DNA from: Alloprevotella sp.
GTDB taxonomy: Bacteria > Bacteroidota > Bacteroidia > Bacteroidales > Muribaculaceae
NCBI GenBank assembly: GCA_023663135.1
Contig: JAMPIE010000008.1
Coordinates: forward strand, 1 to 64,000
Reading direction: 5' to 3'
DNA: 64,000 nt
This document shows positions 15,624 through 23,409 of the stretch, one piece after another (position 1 is the first letter of the stretch; every line of letters begins with the position of its first letter). A program made the translations under genes and the position numbers. The notes below the pieces were generated by a model, which ran no database searches, was not told where the DNA came from, and was given only the letters and a program-made list of their open reading frames with translations.

Positions 15624-17057
15624 TTACCTAACACCCTTGCCAATAATAGGCTTGAAAGAGGTAAAGTCCAAGTTGTCAATGCCAAGACAAGTATCCTTCA
15701 AAGATAAAAGGAGATACTTGGCGTCGGCCTTGCGGCGGGAACTGCGAGTCGGGTAACCGTAAGCATTAAGCTCCTGTTTAACGACAACCTCGGCTGCCGT
15801 GACCTCAAAGCAGCCAATCACGCTTTTCTTATGACGGATCACTAATCGCGAGATGTTTAGCAGCTCCGGGTGGTGTAGCAGATCGTCTTCGGAGACCGGA
15901 TAACAATACTTTGAGGTTTGTCTTATCCAATCAATAATCCCTCTACGGCATGTACCGACAAGAATATACTCGTTGTCTTGCTTGGATATGTAGACGGTTT
16001 CCGGCTCAAAGAGGGAAAGTTGTGTCCAATCTCCATTGGCATACTCATAAGAAGCCGGCTCAATCGGCTTGATGTCAGATTGATTTGGACGGTTGGCAGT
16101 CAAGGCAAGGGCATTGGCAATGTGCCACATTAAGACAGGAGGCACAGCATTGCCAATTGCTTTGAGTTGTTTGGCTTCCGAAACGGACTCCCAAAGGAAT
16201 GACTCGGGAAATGATTGAATCCTCGCACACTCATTGCTTGAAAAACGGCGGTAGCGACCATTGATGAACAGCACCGGGTCTGTAGAGTTAAGACTCACTT
16301 TCGCCAAATGTGAGCTTATGGTATTGCACGGTTCATCCAAAGATTGGGCGCGTCCTTTGTTCATCTTGTCTCGGACGGCCATCATGCCGGCAACGGCTTT
16401 CTCACTAAAGAAAAGACAGTCATTGAAATTGTCTGACTCATTAATGACGCATCGAAGCGGGACCTTATTAATAGGTGTGGTTGGTTTTGGGAATGAGAAG
16501 TACGCGTAATCCGAGTATTCTCTAAATCCAACGATGATAACGCGCTCTCTCTTTTGGGGAATCCCAAATTCTGAGGCATTAAATAGCTTGAATTTAATAT
16601 GGTAGCCTGCCCTTTCAAACTCCTGGATAATCATAGGGAACGCTTTCCCCTTATTGGCAGACAATAATCCCTTGACATTTTCGGCTATCAAGAAGCGAGG
16701 TTTCTTCTCCTTGAGAATTTTAACCATCTCAAAGAACAGCATTCCGCGCTCATCCTTATAGCCAAGGCGTGGTGGATTCTGAGCGGAAATTGAGAACGAC
16801 TGACATGGGAAGCCCCCAATGAGAACATCGTGATCGGGCAACTCTGCAATTTCTAAGCTACGGACATCCATAACTTCACAATGGTGCTTGAAGTTATGAT
16901 TGTATATTTTAGTACAATATGGGTCGTTGTCTATTGCCTTGACAATTTCAAAGTCAAGCTCAGGGTAGCTTTGACCGAGATAGTCAAAGCCGCCGAGCAG
17001 ACCTAAATCCATACCACCGCAGCCGCAAAAGAGGGATGTGACTTTTAATCTTGCCAT
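15624..17057 (-). CDS. DNA (cytosine-5)-methyltransferase with C-terminal extension (second MTase of the R-M operon)
   Basis: 477 residues. m5C methyltransferase motifs in order: I SLFCGCGGMDLGL, IV GGFPCQSFS with the catalytic Cys, VI ENVKG, VIII QKRERVIIVG, and IX/X NECARIQSFP...KAIGNAVPP. The target-recognition region between VIII and IX is short. Beyond motif X there is an extra domain of about 150 residues not needed for methylation, beta-rich, including GTCRRGIIDWIRQ and VIGCFEVTAAEVVV; a PUA/EVE-like fold is possible but I cannot establish it. Its start overlaps the end of the endonuclease gene by 13 bases. Base composition is clearly AT-richer than the chromosomal neighbours. Confidence 0.93.
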   Translation of the reverse strand: MARLKVTSLFCGCGGMDLGLLGGFDYLGQSYPELDFEIVKAIDNDPYCTKIYNHNFKHHCEVMDVRSLEIAELPDHDVLIGGFPCQSFSISAQNPPRLGYKDERGMLFFEMVKILKEKKPRFLIAENVKGLLSANKGKAFPMIIQEFERAGYHIKFKLFNASEFGIPQKRERVIIVGFREYSDYAYFSFPKPTTPINKVPLRCVINESDNFNDCLFFSEKAVAGMMAVRDKMNKGRAQSLDEPCNTISSHLAKVSLNSTDPVLFINGRYRRFSSNECARIQSFPESFLWESVSEAKQLKAIGNAVPPVLMWHIANALALTANRPNQSDIKPIEPASYEYANGDWTQLSLFEPETVYISKQDNEYILVGTCRRGIIDWIRQTSKYCYPVSEDDLLHHPELLNISRLVIRHKKSVIGCFEVTAAEVVVKQELNAYGYPTRSSRRKADAKYLLLSLKDTCLGIDNLDFTSFKPIIGKGVR

Positions 17058-18520
17058 ACTAATAACGTTTCCGGGTTAAATTGAGAAGCGTCAAATGAGA
17101 CCTCCATGCCATTGCGAGGGGTCGCATCTATAAGGTCTTTTTTATAGAGAGAAATCGGGTTTCGGATGATATAAAGAGTTTTGTCGTTGGCGCTCAGCAT
17201 CAAACGATATACGCAATAATGTTCACGAGTTGTATTGGCAACATCCCATTCATTGGTTGACATATGGAAGCTAAACAGTTTGATTTTCTGTTTACTGATA
17301 GTTGTCTTAACCTCAATATATCTATGGTCACGAGTACCGTCGCCTTCAAGACTGTCAATATCATAACCCGGGTGGTATGAAGGACTGTCTACAATGGCGA
17401 TGCGATGTAGTAAATCTTCGTATCCTGCAAGTTTAAGTCGCATCTTCTCATGCGAGAATATGATTGCCTCTCCGATATTACCGATGTCTTTAGTCGTAGA
17501 GTTCTCGTTGTCAAGGATCTCTGATACTCTATGGTCAACGAGGACTGCCACATCGCTATCCGAAAGGAGAGCGGCAACGTCAGTCTTGAATTTGTCGGGT
17601 TGGAATAGACCATCTGCATAGTTGAACCACTCGGATTCGACGGGAGCAAGCATGGATGGTCTTAATTCCTTGACACCATAGAATTGTTCATAGCCGTCAA
17701 AATAGGAGGTATCGTTGACAAATGCTGAGATAGATTTCAGTTCATTCGGTTTTAAAATAAAATATCCATCCATTCTGCGGTCGAGCAACGAAGCATATTC
17801 CATATAGTCGAGGACATCTCCGGCATACCTTACAACATCTCCTTTAGTCCTTGGGGTTCCGCCAGAACTATAATATCTTCTGTCTCCTTTGTTGAAATAT
17901 TTGAGTTTATTCTTTCTGTTTTCAAGTATAAGCTCGGCGACCTCCTTAGGGGTGCGTTGGCCCGTTGTTACTCTTAAATCGTTAAAAATACAGAAAGTTG
18001 CTTCTTCATCATTGATACTCATTTCTTTTTCGCTATCTTGAGAGGCAAGAACCTTGTTGCCTTCTAATAGGACATTCAAAATAAACTGAGCAGGTTTGAA
18101 TCTGACGCCATTGATTATGAGTTCTATGTTATCTTGGTTTTTGATGTGACCGCCGGGGAATTGGAAAGATAACATTATGAACTTGAAGAATTGAGTCAAG
18201 TCCTGATTTTCGTTAAGAAAATAGGCAAGCTTGGACGTGCGTGTAATATTTGAGATTTTATCTTCAATATAAAATGCGCATAGAGCAGATATTTCCGTAC
18301 GCCAATTATCAATTGTTTTCTGCTTTAACGTGGCGTTGCCGGGAAAAAGTCGTATAGCGTTGTTAAGGCGTTCTTTATAGATTTCGCAGTCGGCATCTTC
18401 TATTTTGCAACATTCATTAGCAAAATAGAAGAGAACATTTTCGATGTCGCTTTTGAATCTCGGCCTTACAAAATGAATTCTCAGAAAATATTCGTCTGGT
18501 ATGCTGTAGTATTTTGCCAT
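17045..18520 (-). CDS. Type II-like restriction endonuclease with C-terminal DUF3883 (PD-(D/E)xK) domain
   Basis: 491 residues. The C-terminal 150 residues carry the DUF3883 pattern: a conserved GNIGEAIIF helix, then GYDIDS and RYIEVKTT, which supply the E, D and ExK residues of a PD-(D/E)xK nuclease site. The N-terminal 300 residues are not recognisable and probably hold target recognition. Position between two cytosine methyltransferases in one operon (5-base gap on one side, 13-base overlap on the other) argues that it is the cognate restriction enzyme. The call rests on context and the motif, not on a close known relative. Confidence 0.8.
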   Translation of the reverse strand: MAKYYSIPDEYFLRIHFVRPRFKSDIENVLFYFANECCKIEDADCEIYKERLNNAIRLFPGNATLKQKTIDNWRTEISALCAFYIEDKISNITRTSKLAYFLNENQDLTQFFKFIMLSFQFPGGHIKNQDNIELIINGVRFKPAQFILNVLLEGNKVLASQDSEKEMSINDEEATFCIFNDLRVTTGQRTPKEVAELILENRKNKLKYFNKGDRRYYSSGGTPRTKGDVVRYAGDVLDYMEYASLLDRRMDGYFILKPNELKSISAFVNDTSYFDGYEQFYGVKELRPSMLAPVESEWFNYADGLFQPDKFKTDVAALLSDSDVAVLVDHRVSEILDNENSTTKDIGNIGEAIIFSHEKMRLKLAGYEDLLHRIAIVDSPSYHPGYDIDSLEGDGTRDHRYIEVKTTISKQKIKLFSFHMSTNEWDVANTTREHYCVYRLMLSANDKTLYIIRNPISLYKKDLIDATPRNGMEVSFDASQFNPETLLVWQD

Positions 18521-18525
18521 GATAT

Positions 18526-19566
18526 TTAGAGTTGATTAAGGATACTTTTTGCAATTGCCTCACCCATTAATGGGGGCACGGCATTGCCGATTTGTTTAAG
18601 TTGACTCGTCCGACTGCAATGAAAAACAAAATCATCAGGGAATGATTGAATACGGGCACTTTCCCGTGCCGTGGGGATACGATTGTAGCAATAATGAAAA
18701 TGGTGCCTATGTCCGGTGTCAATAGTAAAACTGGGTTTCTTACTATTTAGTCGCGTCCAAGCAATGTGAACTTTACGTGTCGATTGCAACTCATCCGGCA
18801 AGTCCTTGTAGTTGCCCCCGTCGGGGACCATTGAGATAATATCAATCGTTTTTTGGTTATGCACTGTCGGCTGATGATTGAAAACTGCATGTGAGTTTTC
18901 TCTCATCAGGGATTGATAATCTGACTGAATTTCATTCGGATATTTGCCTCCGTCTTCTACGCCGTATTCGGGCAAATCAGATAAAGCCTCCTTTGCAGTG
19001 ACTTTCGGAGAGTCGGAAGGGACAGGGAAAGAAAAGTGATGCCCATCCCTGAACCCCACAAAAATGGCACGGCGCCTGTTTTGCGGCACCCCGTAATCTG
19101 ATGCGGTAAGGACCTTATACTCTATGGTGTAGCCCAGATTTGCAAAATCTTCCACAATCGAGTCCCTGACTATACCGCCGCCTATGGATAGAATGTTGGG
19201 GACATTTTCCAGCACGAATGCCTTGGGCTGAAAATGAGCCACAAAGGCGACAAACGCCTTATACAGTTTATTGCGTATGTCGTCAACTATTCTTTTACCT
19301 GCCACCGAAAAGCCTTGACAGGGAGGGCCCCCGATGATAACGTCAACTTTCTTACCGCCAAGAAGCGTCTCGGTTTCCTCCGGGCGCAAGGTTGAAAGAT
19401 CGGCATTTAGCGTCTTGCTGCCTTTATGGTTGTGTGCAAAGGTAACAAGAGCATCATTCCAAACATCAATTCCTAACAAGACATTAAAGCCTGCTCGCTC
19501 AAAACCGAGCGAGAAACCACCGCAACCACAGAACAGGTCTATTATATTAGGATGTCTGGAATCCAT
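18526..19566 (-). CDS. DNA (cytosine-5)-methyltransferase (first MTase of the R-M operon)
   Basis: 346 residues from the ATG at 19566; a TTG 42 bases upstream would add 14 residues but the family usually starts close to motif I. Motifs: I NIIDLFCGCGGFSLGFERAGF, IV IGGPPCQGFSVAG with the catalytic Cys, VI ENVPNIL, VIII QNRRRAIFVG, X QIGNAVPPLMGEAIA. The recognition region lies between VIII and IX. It is the first gene of the three-gene operon, consistent with the host DNA being protected before the nuclease is made. A second, different cytosine methyltransferase in the same operon suggests an asymmetric recognition site, one enzyme per strand. Confidence 0.93.
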   Translation of the reverse strand: MDSRHPNIIDLFCGCGGFSLGFERAGFNVLLGIDVWNDALVTFAHNHKGSKTLNADLSTLRPEETETLLGGKKVDVIIGGPPCQGFSVAGKRIVDDIRNKLYKAFVAFVAHFQPKAFVLENVPNILSIGGGIVRDSIVEDFANLGYTIEYKVLTASDYGVPQNRRRAIFVGFRDGHHFSFPVPSDSPKVTAKEALSDLPEYGVEDGGKYPNEIQSDYQSLMRENSHAVFNHQPTVHNQKTIDIISMVPDGGNYKDLPDELQSTRKVHIAWTRLNSKKPSFTIDTGHRHHFHYCYNRIPTARESARIQSFPDDFVFHCSRTSQLKQIGNAVPPLMGEAIAKSILNQL

Positions 19567-19671
19567 ATGCAAAGTAAAAGCTTCCTTGTAGGGCAGACAG
19601 GCGACCAAGCCTTTTACGGCTACCGGAAGGGGCCTTTTTATGTTGAATATAAGCAGTCACTTAGATTGATT

Positions 19672-19687
19672 CTTTGCCGGGGCAAAG
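19672..19687. promoter_or_regulatory. Palindrome in the leader of the R-M operon
   Basis: CTTTGCC, two bases, GGCAAAG: a 7+2+7 inverted repeat about 50 bases downstream of the candidate -7 element and about 105 bases upstream of the first methyltransferase start. Candidate operator; no C-protein gene is present. Confidence 0.4.
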
Positions 19688-19735
19688 CGACATGAAGTCA
19701 ATGAGGTCTATTGTCTGCGCGAGCGCATCAGACTG

Positions 19736-19743
19736 CAAAGGTA
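19736..19743 (-). promoter_or_regulatory. Candidate -7 element of the R-M operon
   Basis: Minus strand TACCTTTG matches TAnnTTTG. The -33 position does not match TTTG. Confidence 0.45.
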
Positions 19744-19865
19744 ACAATTTTTCGGGCTACATCAGCCCCACGGCCGATAAATCCATGTCTTCCTCCGCAT
19801 GAGCGCCAACGACCTCACCTCAGCTTGCCTTGGACGCCTAAGCGGGGCGCCGCCCCTCCCCCCCC

Positions 19866-19900
19866 AAAAAAAAAATGAGCCGGAGGCGATTGCCCCCGGC
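19866..19900 (-). terminator. Intrinsic terminator of serC-serA
   Basis: Minus strand: GCCGGGGGC, AATC loop, GCCTCCGGC, then TCA and ten T. It begins about 24 bases after the serA stop codon. Confidence 0.85.
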
Positions 19901-19923
19901 CCTGCATATCAAAATATCGTCGA

Positions 19924-20844
19924 TCACTTGTTTACTCGGAAGCGGTCGACGCCGTCGCGGAGGAAGGCTACGGTCTGGCGTGCGGCAGCTATGCCGGCGT
20001 TGATGTTGGCCTCGGCGGTCTGTGCTCCCATCTTCTTGGGAGTGAAAAAGACTCGCTTGGGATATTTCTCCATAAGCTCAGCGGCGCAGTCGGGAGCCAC
20101 GTCGGCCACATACTTAAGGTCGGGGCGCTCCTCAAGGGCGGCTTTAAGCCCCTCTTCGTCGATCACCTCCTTGCGGGCTGTGTTGATGAGGATACCCCCC
20201 TTGGGCATGAGAGTGATGAGGTCGCGGCCTATGGAGCCGCGTGTCTCGGGAGTGGCCGGAATATGGATGCTCACATAGCGGTTGGTCGAGTAGAGCTCCT
20301 TGAGGTCGTGGACCGGCTTCACTCCGGCAGCCTCCATGGCTTCGTCGGGGCAGTAGGGGTCGAGGGCGCTCACCTCCATCTCAAAGCCCTTGGCGATGCG
20401 GGCCACGTTGCGGCCCACCTGTCCGAAGGCCTGGATGCCGAGCCCTTTACCGCGGAGCTCTGAGCCCGATGTGCCGTCCATCATGTTGCGTGCGGCCATC
20501 ACGGCGAGGCCAAAGACAAGCTCGGCCACGGCGTTGGAGTTCTGGCCGGGGGTGTTTTCCACAACAATTCCGCGTCGAGTGGCGGCCTCGAGGTCAACAT
20601 TATCATATCCGGCGCCGGCGCGCACCACTATCTTCAGGCTCGGAGCGGCGTCGATCACCTCAGAAGTCACCTTATCGGAGCGAATGATGAGGGCATCGGC
20701 AGTGGCCACAGCCTTATGCAGCTCCTCCTTGGAGCTGTATTTCTCAAGGAGCTCGAGCTCATATCCGGCGCCCTCTATCTCTTGACGGATGCCTTCAACG
20801 GCCTGAGGGGCAAACGGTTTTTCGGTTGCAACGAGTACTTTCAT
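19924..20844 (-). CDS. serA: D-3-phosphoglycerate dehydrogenase (short type, no ACT domain)
   Basis: First step of serine synthesis: 3-phosphoglycerate to 3-phosphohydroxypyruvate with NAD. 306 residues, a single catalytic unit without the C-terminal regulatory domains of the E. coli enzyme, so feedback by serine through an ACT domain is not expected. RAGAGYDNVD and NTARKEVIDEE are typical of D-2-hydroxyacid dehydrogenases and hold the substrate-binding Arg. Two features are unusual: the nucleotide motif reads AFGQVG, and the segment that normally contains the catalytic His reads TPKKMGAQTAEAN, with Lys in its place. A similar Lys substitution is known for the amoebal/Bacteroides-type enzyme. 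It lies 21 bases after serC. Confidence 0.93.
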   Translation of the reverse strand: MKVLVATEKPFAPQAVEGIRQEIEGAGYELELLEKYSSKEELHKAVATADALIIRSDKVTSEVIDAAPSLKIVVRAGAGYDNVDLEAATRRGIVVENTPGQNSNAVAELVFGLAVMAARNMMDGTSGSELRGKGLGIQAFGQVGRNVARIAKGFEMEVSALDPYCPDEAMEAAGVKPVHDLKELYSTNRYVSIHIPATPETRGSIGRDLITLMPKGGILINTARKEVIDEEGLKAALEERPDLKYVADVAPDCAAELMEKYPKRVFFTPKKMGAQTAEANINAGIAAARQTVAFLRDGVDRFRVNK

Positions 20845-20865
20845 GGCAGCAAAGGAGTGGGGGGG

Positions 20866-21939
20866 TTAATGTTGGTTAGCAAAGTCGGCCATGGCCTCCA
20901 CGAGCACCTTCACGCTCTCGATGGGCAGGGCATTGTAGAGCGAAGCGCGGAAGCCGCCCACTGAGCGATGACCCTTGATGCCCACGATGCCGCGAGCTGA
21001 GCAGAAGTCGACAAACTCTTTCTCGAGCTCGGCATACTCGGGTGCCATGCGGAAGGTCACATTCATGATTGAGCGGTCGGCCGGATCGGTGACACATCCC
21101 TCAAACATGCGCGAGGCGTCGATGGCCTCATAGAGCAGCCCGGCCTTGGCCAGGTCTTTCTTCTCGAGCTCGGCCACTCCGCCAAGCTCCTTATACCAGC
21201 GGAGGGTCTGCATTGCCGAGTAGATGGGGAGCACCGGGGGGGTGTTAAACATCGAGCCCTTCTTGATGTGGGTGCGATAGTCGAGCATCGTCGGGATGGG
21301 GCGGTCCACATGGCCCATGGCGTCGTCGCGGACAATGACGAGGGTCACACCGGCCGGTGCAAGGTTTTTCTGGGCGCCGGCATAGATGATGTCATATTTG
21401 CTCACGTCAACGGGGCGCGAGAAGATGTCGGAGCTCATGTCGCCCACAAGGCGCACTCGTCCGGCTTCGGGCTCGGTGCGTATCTCTGTGCCGTAGATGG
21501 TGTTGTTGGAGGTGAAGTGGAAGTAGTCGGCATCCTGCGGGACGGCATATCCTTTGGGTATAAAGGTATATTTCTCAGCCTCTGATGACGCCACTACATC
21601 TACCTCGCCAAAGAGACGAGCTTCCTTGATGGCGTTGTGAGCCCATGTGCCGGTGTCGATATAGGCGGCTTTCTTGGCCAGGAGGTTCATGGGCACCATG
21701 GCAAACTGCATCGAGGCGCCGCCTCCAAGCCACAATACTGAATAGCCTTCGGGGACGTCAAGCAGCTCTTTCACAAGGGCTGAGGCCTCATCTATCACGG
21801 CCTGGAACTCTTTGGAGCGATGGCTCACCTCAAGAATCGACAGGCCGGTGTCGGCAAAGTCAAGGATAGCGTCGGCCGTGGCCTTTATGGTATGCTGGCT
21901 CAAGATTGAGGGGCCGGCATAGAAGTTATGTTTTTTCAT
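20866..21939 (-). CDS. serC: Phosphoserine aminotransferase
   Basis: Converts 3-phosphohydroxypyruvate and glutamate to phosphoserine; SerC also serves pyridoxal phosphate synthesis in many bacteria. 357 residues from the ATG at 21939 ([14 protein letters not shown], the conserved N terminus); an upstream in-frame extension would run through the promoter and is rejected. The PLP lysine is in [13 protein letters not shown], and GGASMQF and the C-terminal [15 protein letters not shown] are present. Paired with serA in a two-gene operon with its own promoter and terminator. Confidence 0.96.
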   Translation of the reverse strand: MKKHNFYAGPSILSQHTIKATADAILDFADTGLSILEVSHRSKEFQAVIDEASALVKELLDVPEGYSVLWLGGGASMQFAMVPMNLLAKKAAYIDTGTWAHNAIKEARLFGEVDVVASSEAEKYTFIPKGYAVPQDADYFHFTSNNTIYGTEIRTEPEAGRVRLVGDMSSDIFSRPVDVSKYDIIYAGAQKNLAPAGVTLVIVRDDAMGHVDRPIPTMLDYRTHIKKGSMFNTPPVLPIYSAMQTLRWYKELGGVAELEKKDLAKAGLLYEAIDASRMFEGCVTDPADRSIMNVTFRMAPEYAELEKEFVDFCSARGIVGIKGHRSVGGFRASLYNALPIESVKVLVEAMADFANQH

Positions 21940-21968
21940 ACGGGTGTGTTGGTTATGGTATTCCACGG

Positions 21969-22000
21969 CAAAGGTAGGCCTTAGCCGCCATATGGCCAAC
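21969..22000 (-). promoter_or_regulatory. Bacteroidetes-type promoter of serC-serA
   Basis: Minus strand GTTG, 20 bases, TACCTTTG; -7 at 21969-21976. The short distance to the ATG at 21939 supports that start. Confidence 0.8.
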
Positions 22001-22054
22001 CGCCGCCCGTATGTTTGACAACATACTTTTCCCACGCGTGAGCCGGATAATGAC

Positions 22055-22062
22055 GGATTGTT
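22055..22062 (+). promoter_or_regulatory. Probable -7 element of the LytTR operon
   Basis: TATCTTTG with transcription expected near 22069, only about 15 bases before the ATG at 22084. The -33 element is weak. Confidence 0.6.
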
Positions 22063-22083
22063 TGTATCTTTGTGCCGCGAAGT

Positions 22084-22449
22084 ATGAGAAAGGGCCTTTT
22101 GTTTTTCACATCCACTGAGCTGGTCCGTGTGCCGGCTGAGGCAGTGGTTTTTATCTCTGCCGATGGCAATTACTCTGCCATGACCATGGCCGACGGGAGC
22201 GACTATGTCCTTACTTTACAGCTTGGCCAGGTGGAGAAGCGCCTCGCCGAGATGGCCAGCGAGGACGACAACCGCTTTATCCGCATCGGCAAAAGCCTGA
22301 TAGTCAATCGTGAGTTTATTACATTCATCACCCCCGCGCGCCAAAAGCTCATCCTCTCCGACGGCAGGAGCTTCAGGCATGAGGTGTCGGCCTCGCGCGA
22401 GGCGCTCAAGGCCCTGAAGGATTATATAGAAAAGGAGGAGACCAGATGA
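22084..22449 (+). CDS. Stand-alone LytTR-domain DNA-binding protein
   Basis: 121 residues made up almost entirely of a LytTR DNA-binding domain: [20 protein letters not shown], then [21 protein letters not shown], and [11 protein letters not shown] near the end. No receiver domain or membrane segment is attached. LytTR proteins bind pairs of short direct repeats spaced about two helical turns apart. The ATG at 22084 is preferred over the in-frame GTG at 22072, which would lie at the start of the transcript. Its stop overlaps the start of the next gene (ATGA), so regulator and membrane protein are coupled. A direct repeat lies upstream of the lipoprotein gene that follows. Confidence 0.9.
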   Translation: MRKGLLFFTSTELVRVPAEAVVFISADGNYSAMTMADGSDYVLTLQLGQVEKRLAEMASEDDNRFIRIGKSLIVNREFITFITPARQKLILSDGRSFRHEVSASREALKALKDYIEKEETR

Positions 22450-23309
22450 ACAGAGACCGCCACGAGATCAACGACGACGAGATACGCATCATCTCCGGCA
22501 AGGAGAGCGCCCCCCGGGCAAAGCGGCGCAGGCCGGCAACCAAACTATGGGCCATCTTGGCCTCAGCTTTCCTTGCATTAGCTGCCATTGGCATTGCGAC
22601 CCTCTTGCTCAACAAGCCCGGCGAGACAGGCCCAATGGAGCCGGCGGCTTCCATCCCCGCCCCGGCTTTCCCCATTCCCGACCCTCACTCGACGGGCAAT
22701 GCCTATGTGGCCATGACCGACACTGTCGTCGGGGGCAATCGCCTCCGCATCCTCTCTCCCCTCAATGCCACTCCCTCGCTCCATGTGGGCCCCGACATCC
22801 TCGACGACCCCTCGGTGGTGATGGCCCTGTGGGCGGCCGACCTCAGGGCCGACAATGGCCGGATTGTAGGCGCCTTCGTGGAGAAGGGCTCGCTGGCAAG
22901 CAAAGGGGAGGCCAAGGCCGGCTTCTGCGCCATCATCGACGGCAAGATGACGATAGGGGTTGCCGATGCCACCCCTCTGTTGGAGCAAACCTTGGAGACC
23001 GATGGCTATTTCTTCCGCCAATATCCGCTGGTGGTAGGCAATCAGGTGGTGGAGAACAAGCCCAAAGGGAAGGCTTTACGCAGGGCCTTGGCCGAGCTCG
23101 ACGGTGAGCCGGTGATAGTGATGAGCCGCGAGCGCCTATCCTTCCACGACTTCTCGCAGAGCCTTGTTGACCTCGGAGCATCCAACGCCATCAGCCTCGT
23201 GGGGGCCTCGGCCTATGGGTTTGCCGTGGCCGATGACGGGCAGAGGGTTGAGCTGGGAGAGAAGTGGGCCGAGATGCCGGCCAATATCAATTTCCTCGTC
23301 TGGAAATAA
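22446..23309 (+). CDS. Membrane-anchored protein with a phosphodiester-glycosidase-like (NAGPA/DUF2233) domain
   Basis: 287 residues: a charged cytosolic N terminus with a basic patch (RAKRRR), one membrane helix at about 34-56, a proline-rich linker, and an exported domain from about residue 75. In that domain the pattern KAGFCAIIDGKMTIG, YFFRQYPLVVGNQVV, KGKALRRALAE and LGASNAISLVGASAYG resembles the phosphodiester glycosidase domain, whose members cleave GlcNAc-1-phosphodiester bonds. Catalytic residues cannot be fixed by eye. The 4-base overlap with the LytTR gene suggests the two act together, possibly as an envelope-sensing or envelope-modifying unit. Confidence 0.7.
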   Translation: MNRDRHEINDDEIRIISGKESAPRAKRRRPATKLWAILASAFLALAAIGIATLLLNKPGETGPMEPAASIPAPAFPIPDPHSTGNAYVAMTDTVVGGNRLRILSPLNATPSLHVGPDILDDPSVVMALWAADLRADNGRIVGAFVEKGSLASKGEAKAGFCAIIDGKMTIGVADATPLLEQTLETDGYFFRQYPLVVGNQVVENKPKGKALRRALAELDGEPVIVMSRERLSFHDFSQSLVDLGASNAISLVGASAYGFAVADDGQRVELGEKWAEMPANINFLVWK

Positions 23310-23312
23310 TCG

Positions 23313-23342
23313 TTTCATACATTGCTGCGCCATTTCATACAT
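23313..23342. repeat. Pair of 10-bp direct repeats with 20-bp period
   Basis: TTTCATACAT at 23313-23322 and again at 23333-23342. Centre about 70 bases upstream of the expected transcription start of the lipoprotein gene. Period and spacing resemble LytTR binding sites. Confidence 0.6.
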
Positions 23343-23409
23343 CCGTGCCTTGAAAGCAAGTGACGGATGGCGCTTTATATCCATCTTTGCACAAGCAAGA
23401 CCTACGGAT

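Larger units (their letters stand above)
19567..19923. other. Junction between the R-M island and serA
   Basis: Holds the R-M leader, its palindrome and candidate promoter, then GC-rich DNA with the serA terminator. No integrase, transfer RNA or obvious attachment repeat was seen at this edge. Confidence 0.5.

Noticed and set aside
15531..19923. Integrase, transposase or attachment repeats bounding the R-M island
   Set aside because: None could be seen by eye on either side; the foreign origin rests only on base composition and gene content.
21940..22035. N-terminal extension of SerC by 32 residues
   Set aside because: It runs through the promoter, and the family starts at [11 protein letters not shown].
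22072..22083. GTG start for the LytTR protein, four codons upstream of the chosen ATG
   Set aside because: It would fall within a few bases of the expected transcription start set by TATCTTTG at 22055-22062.
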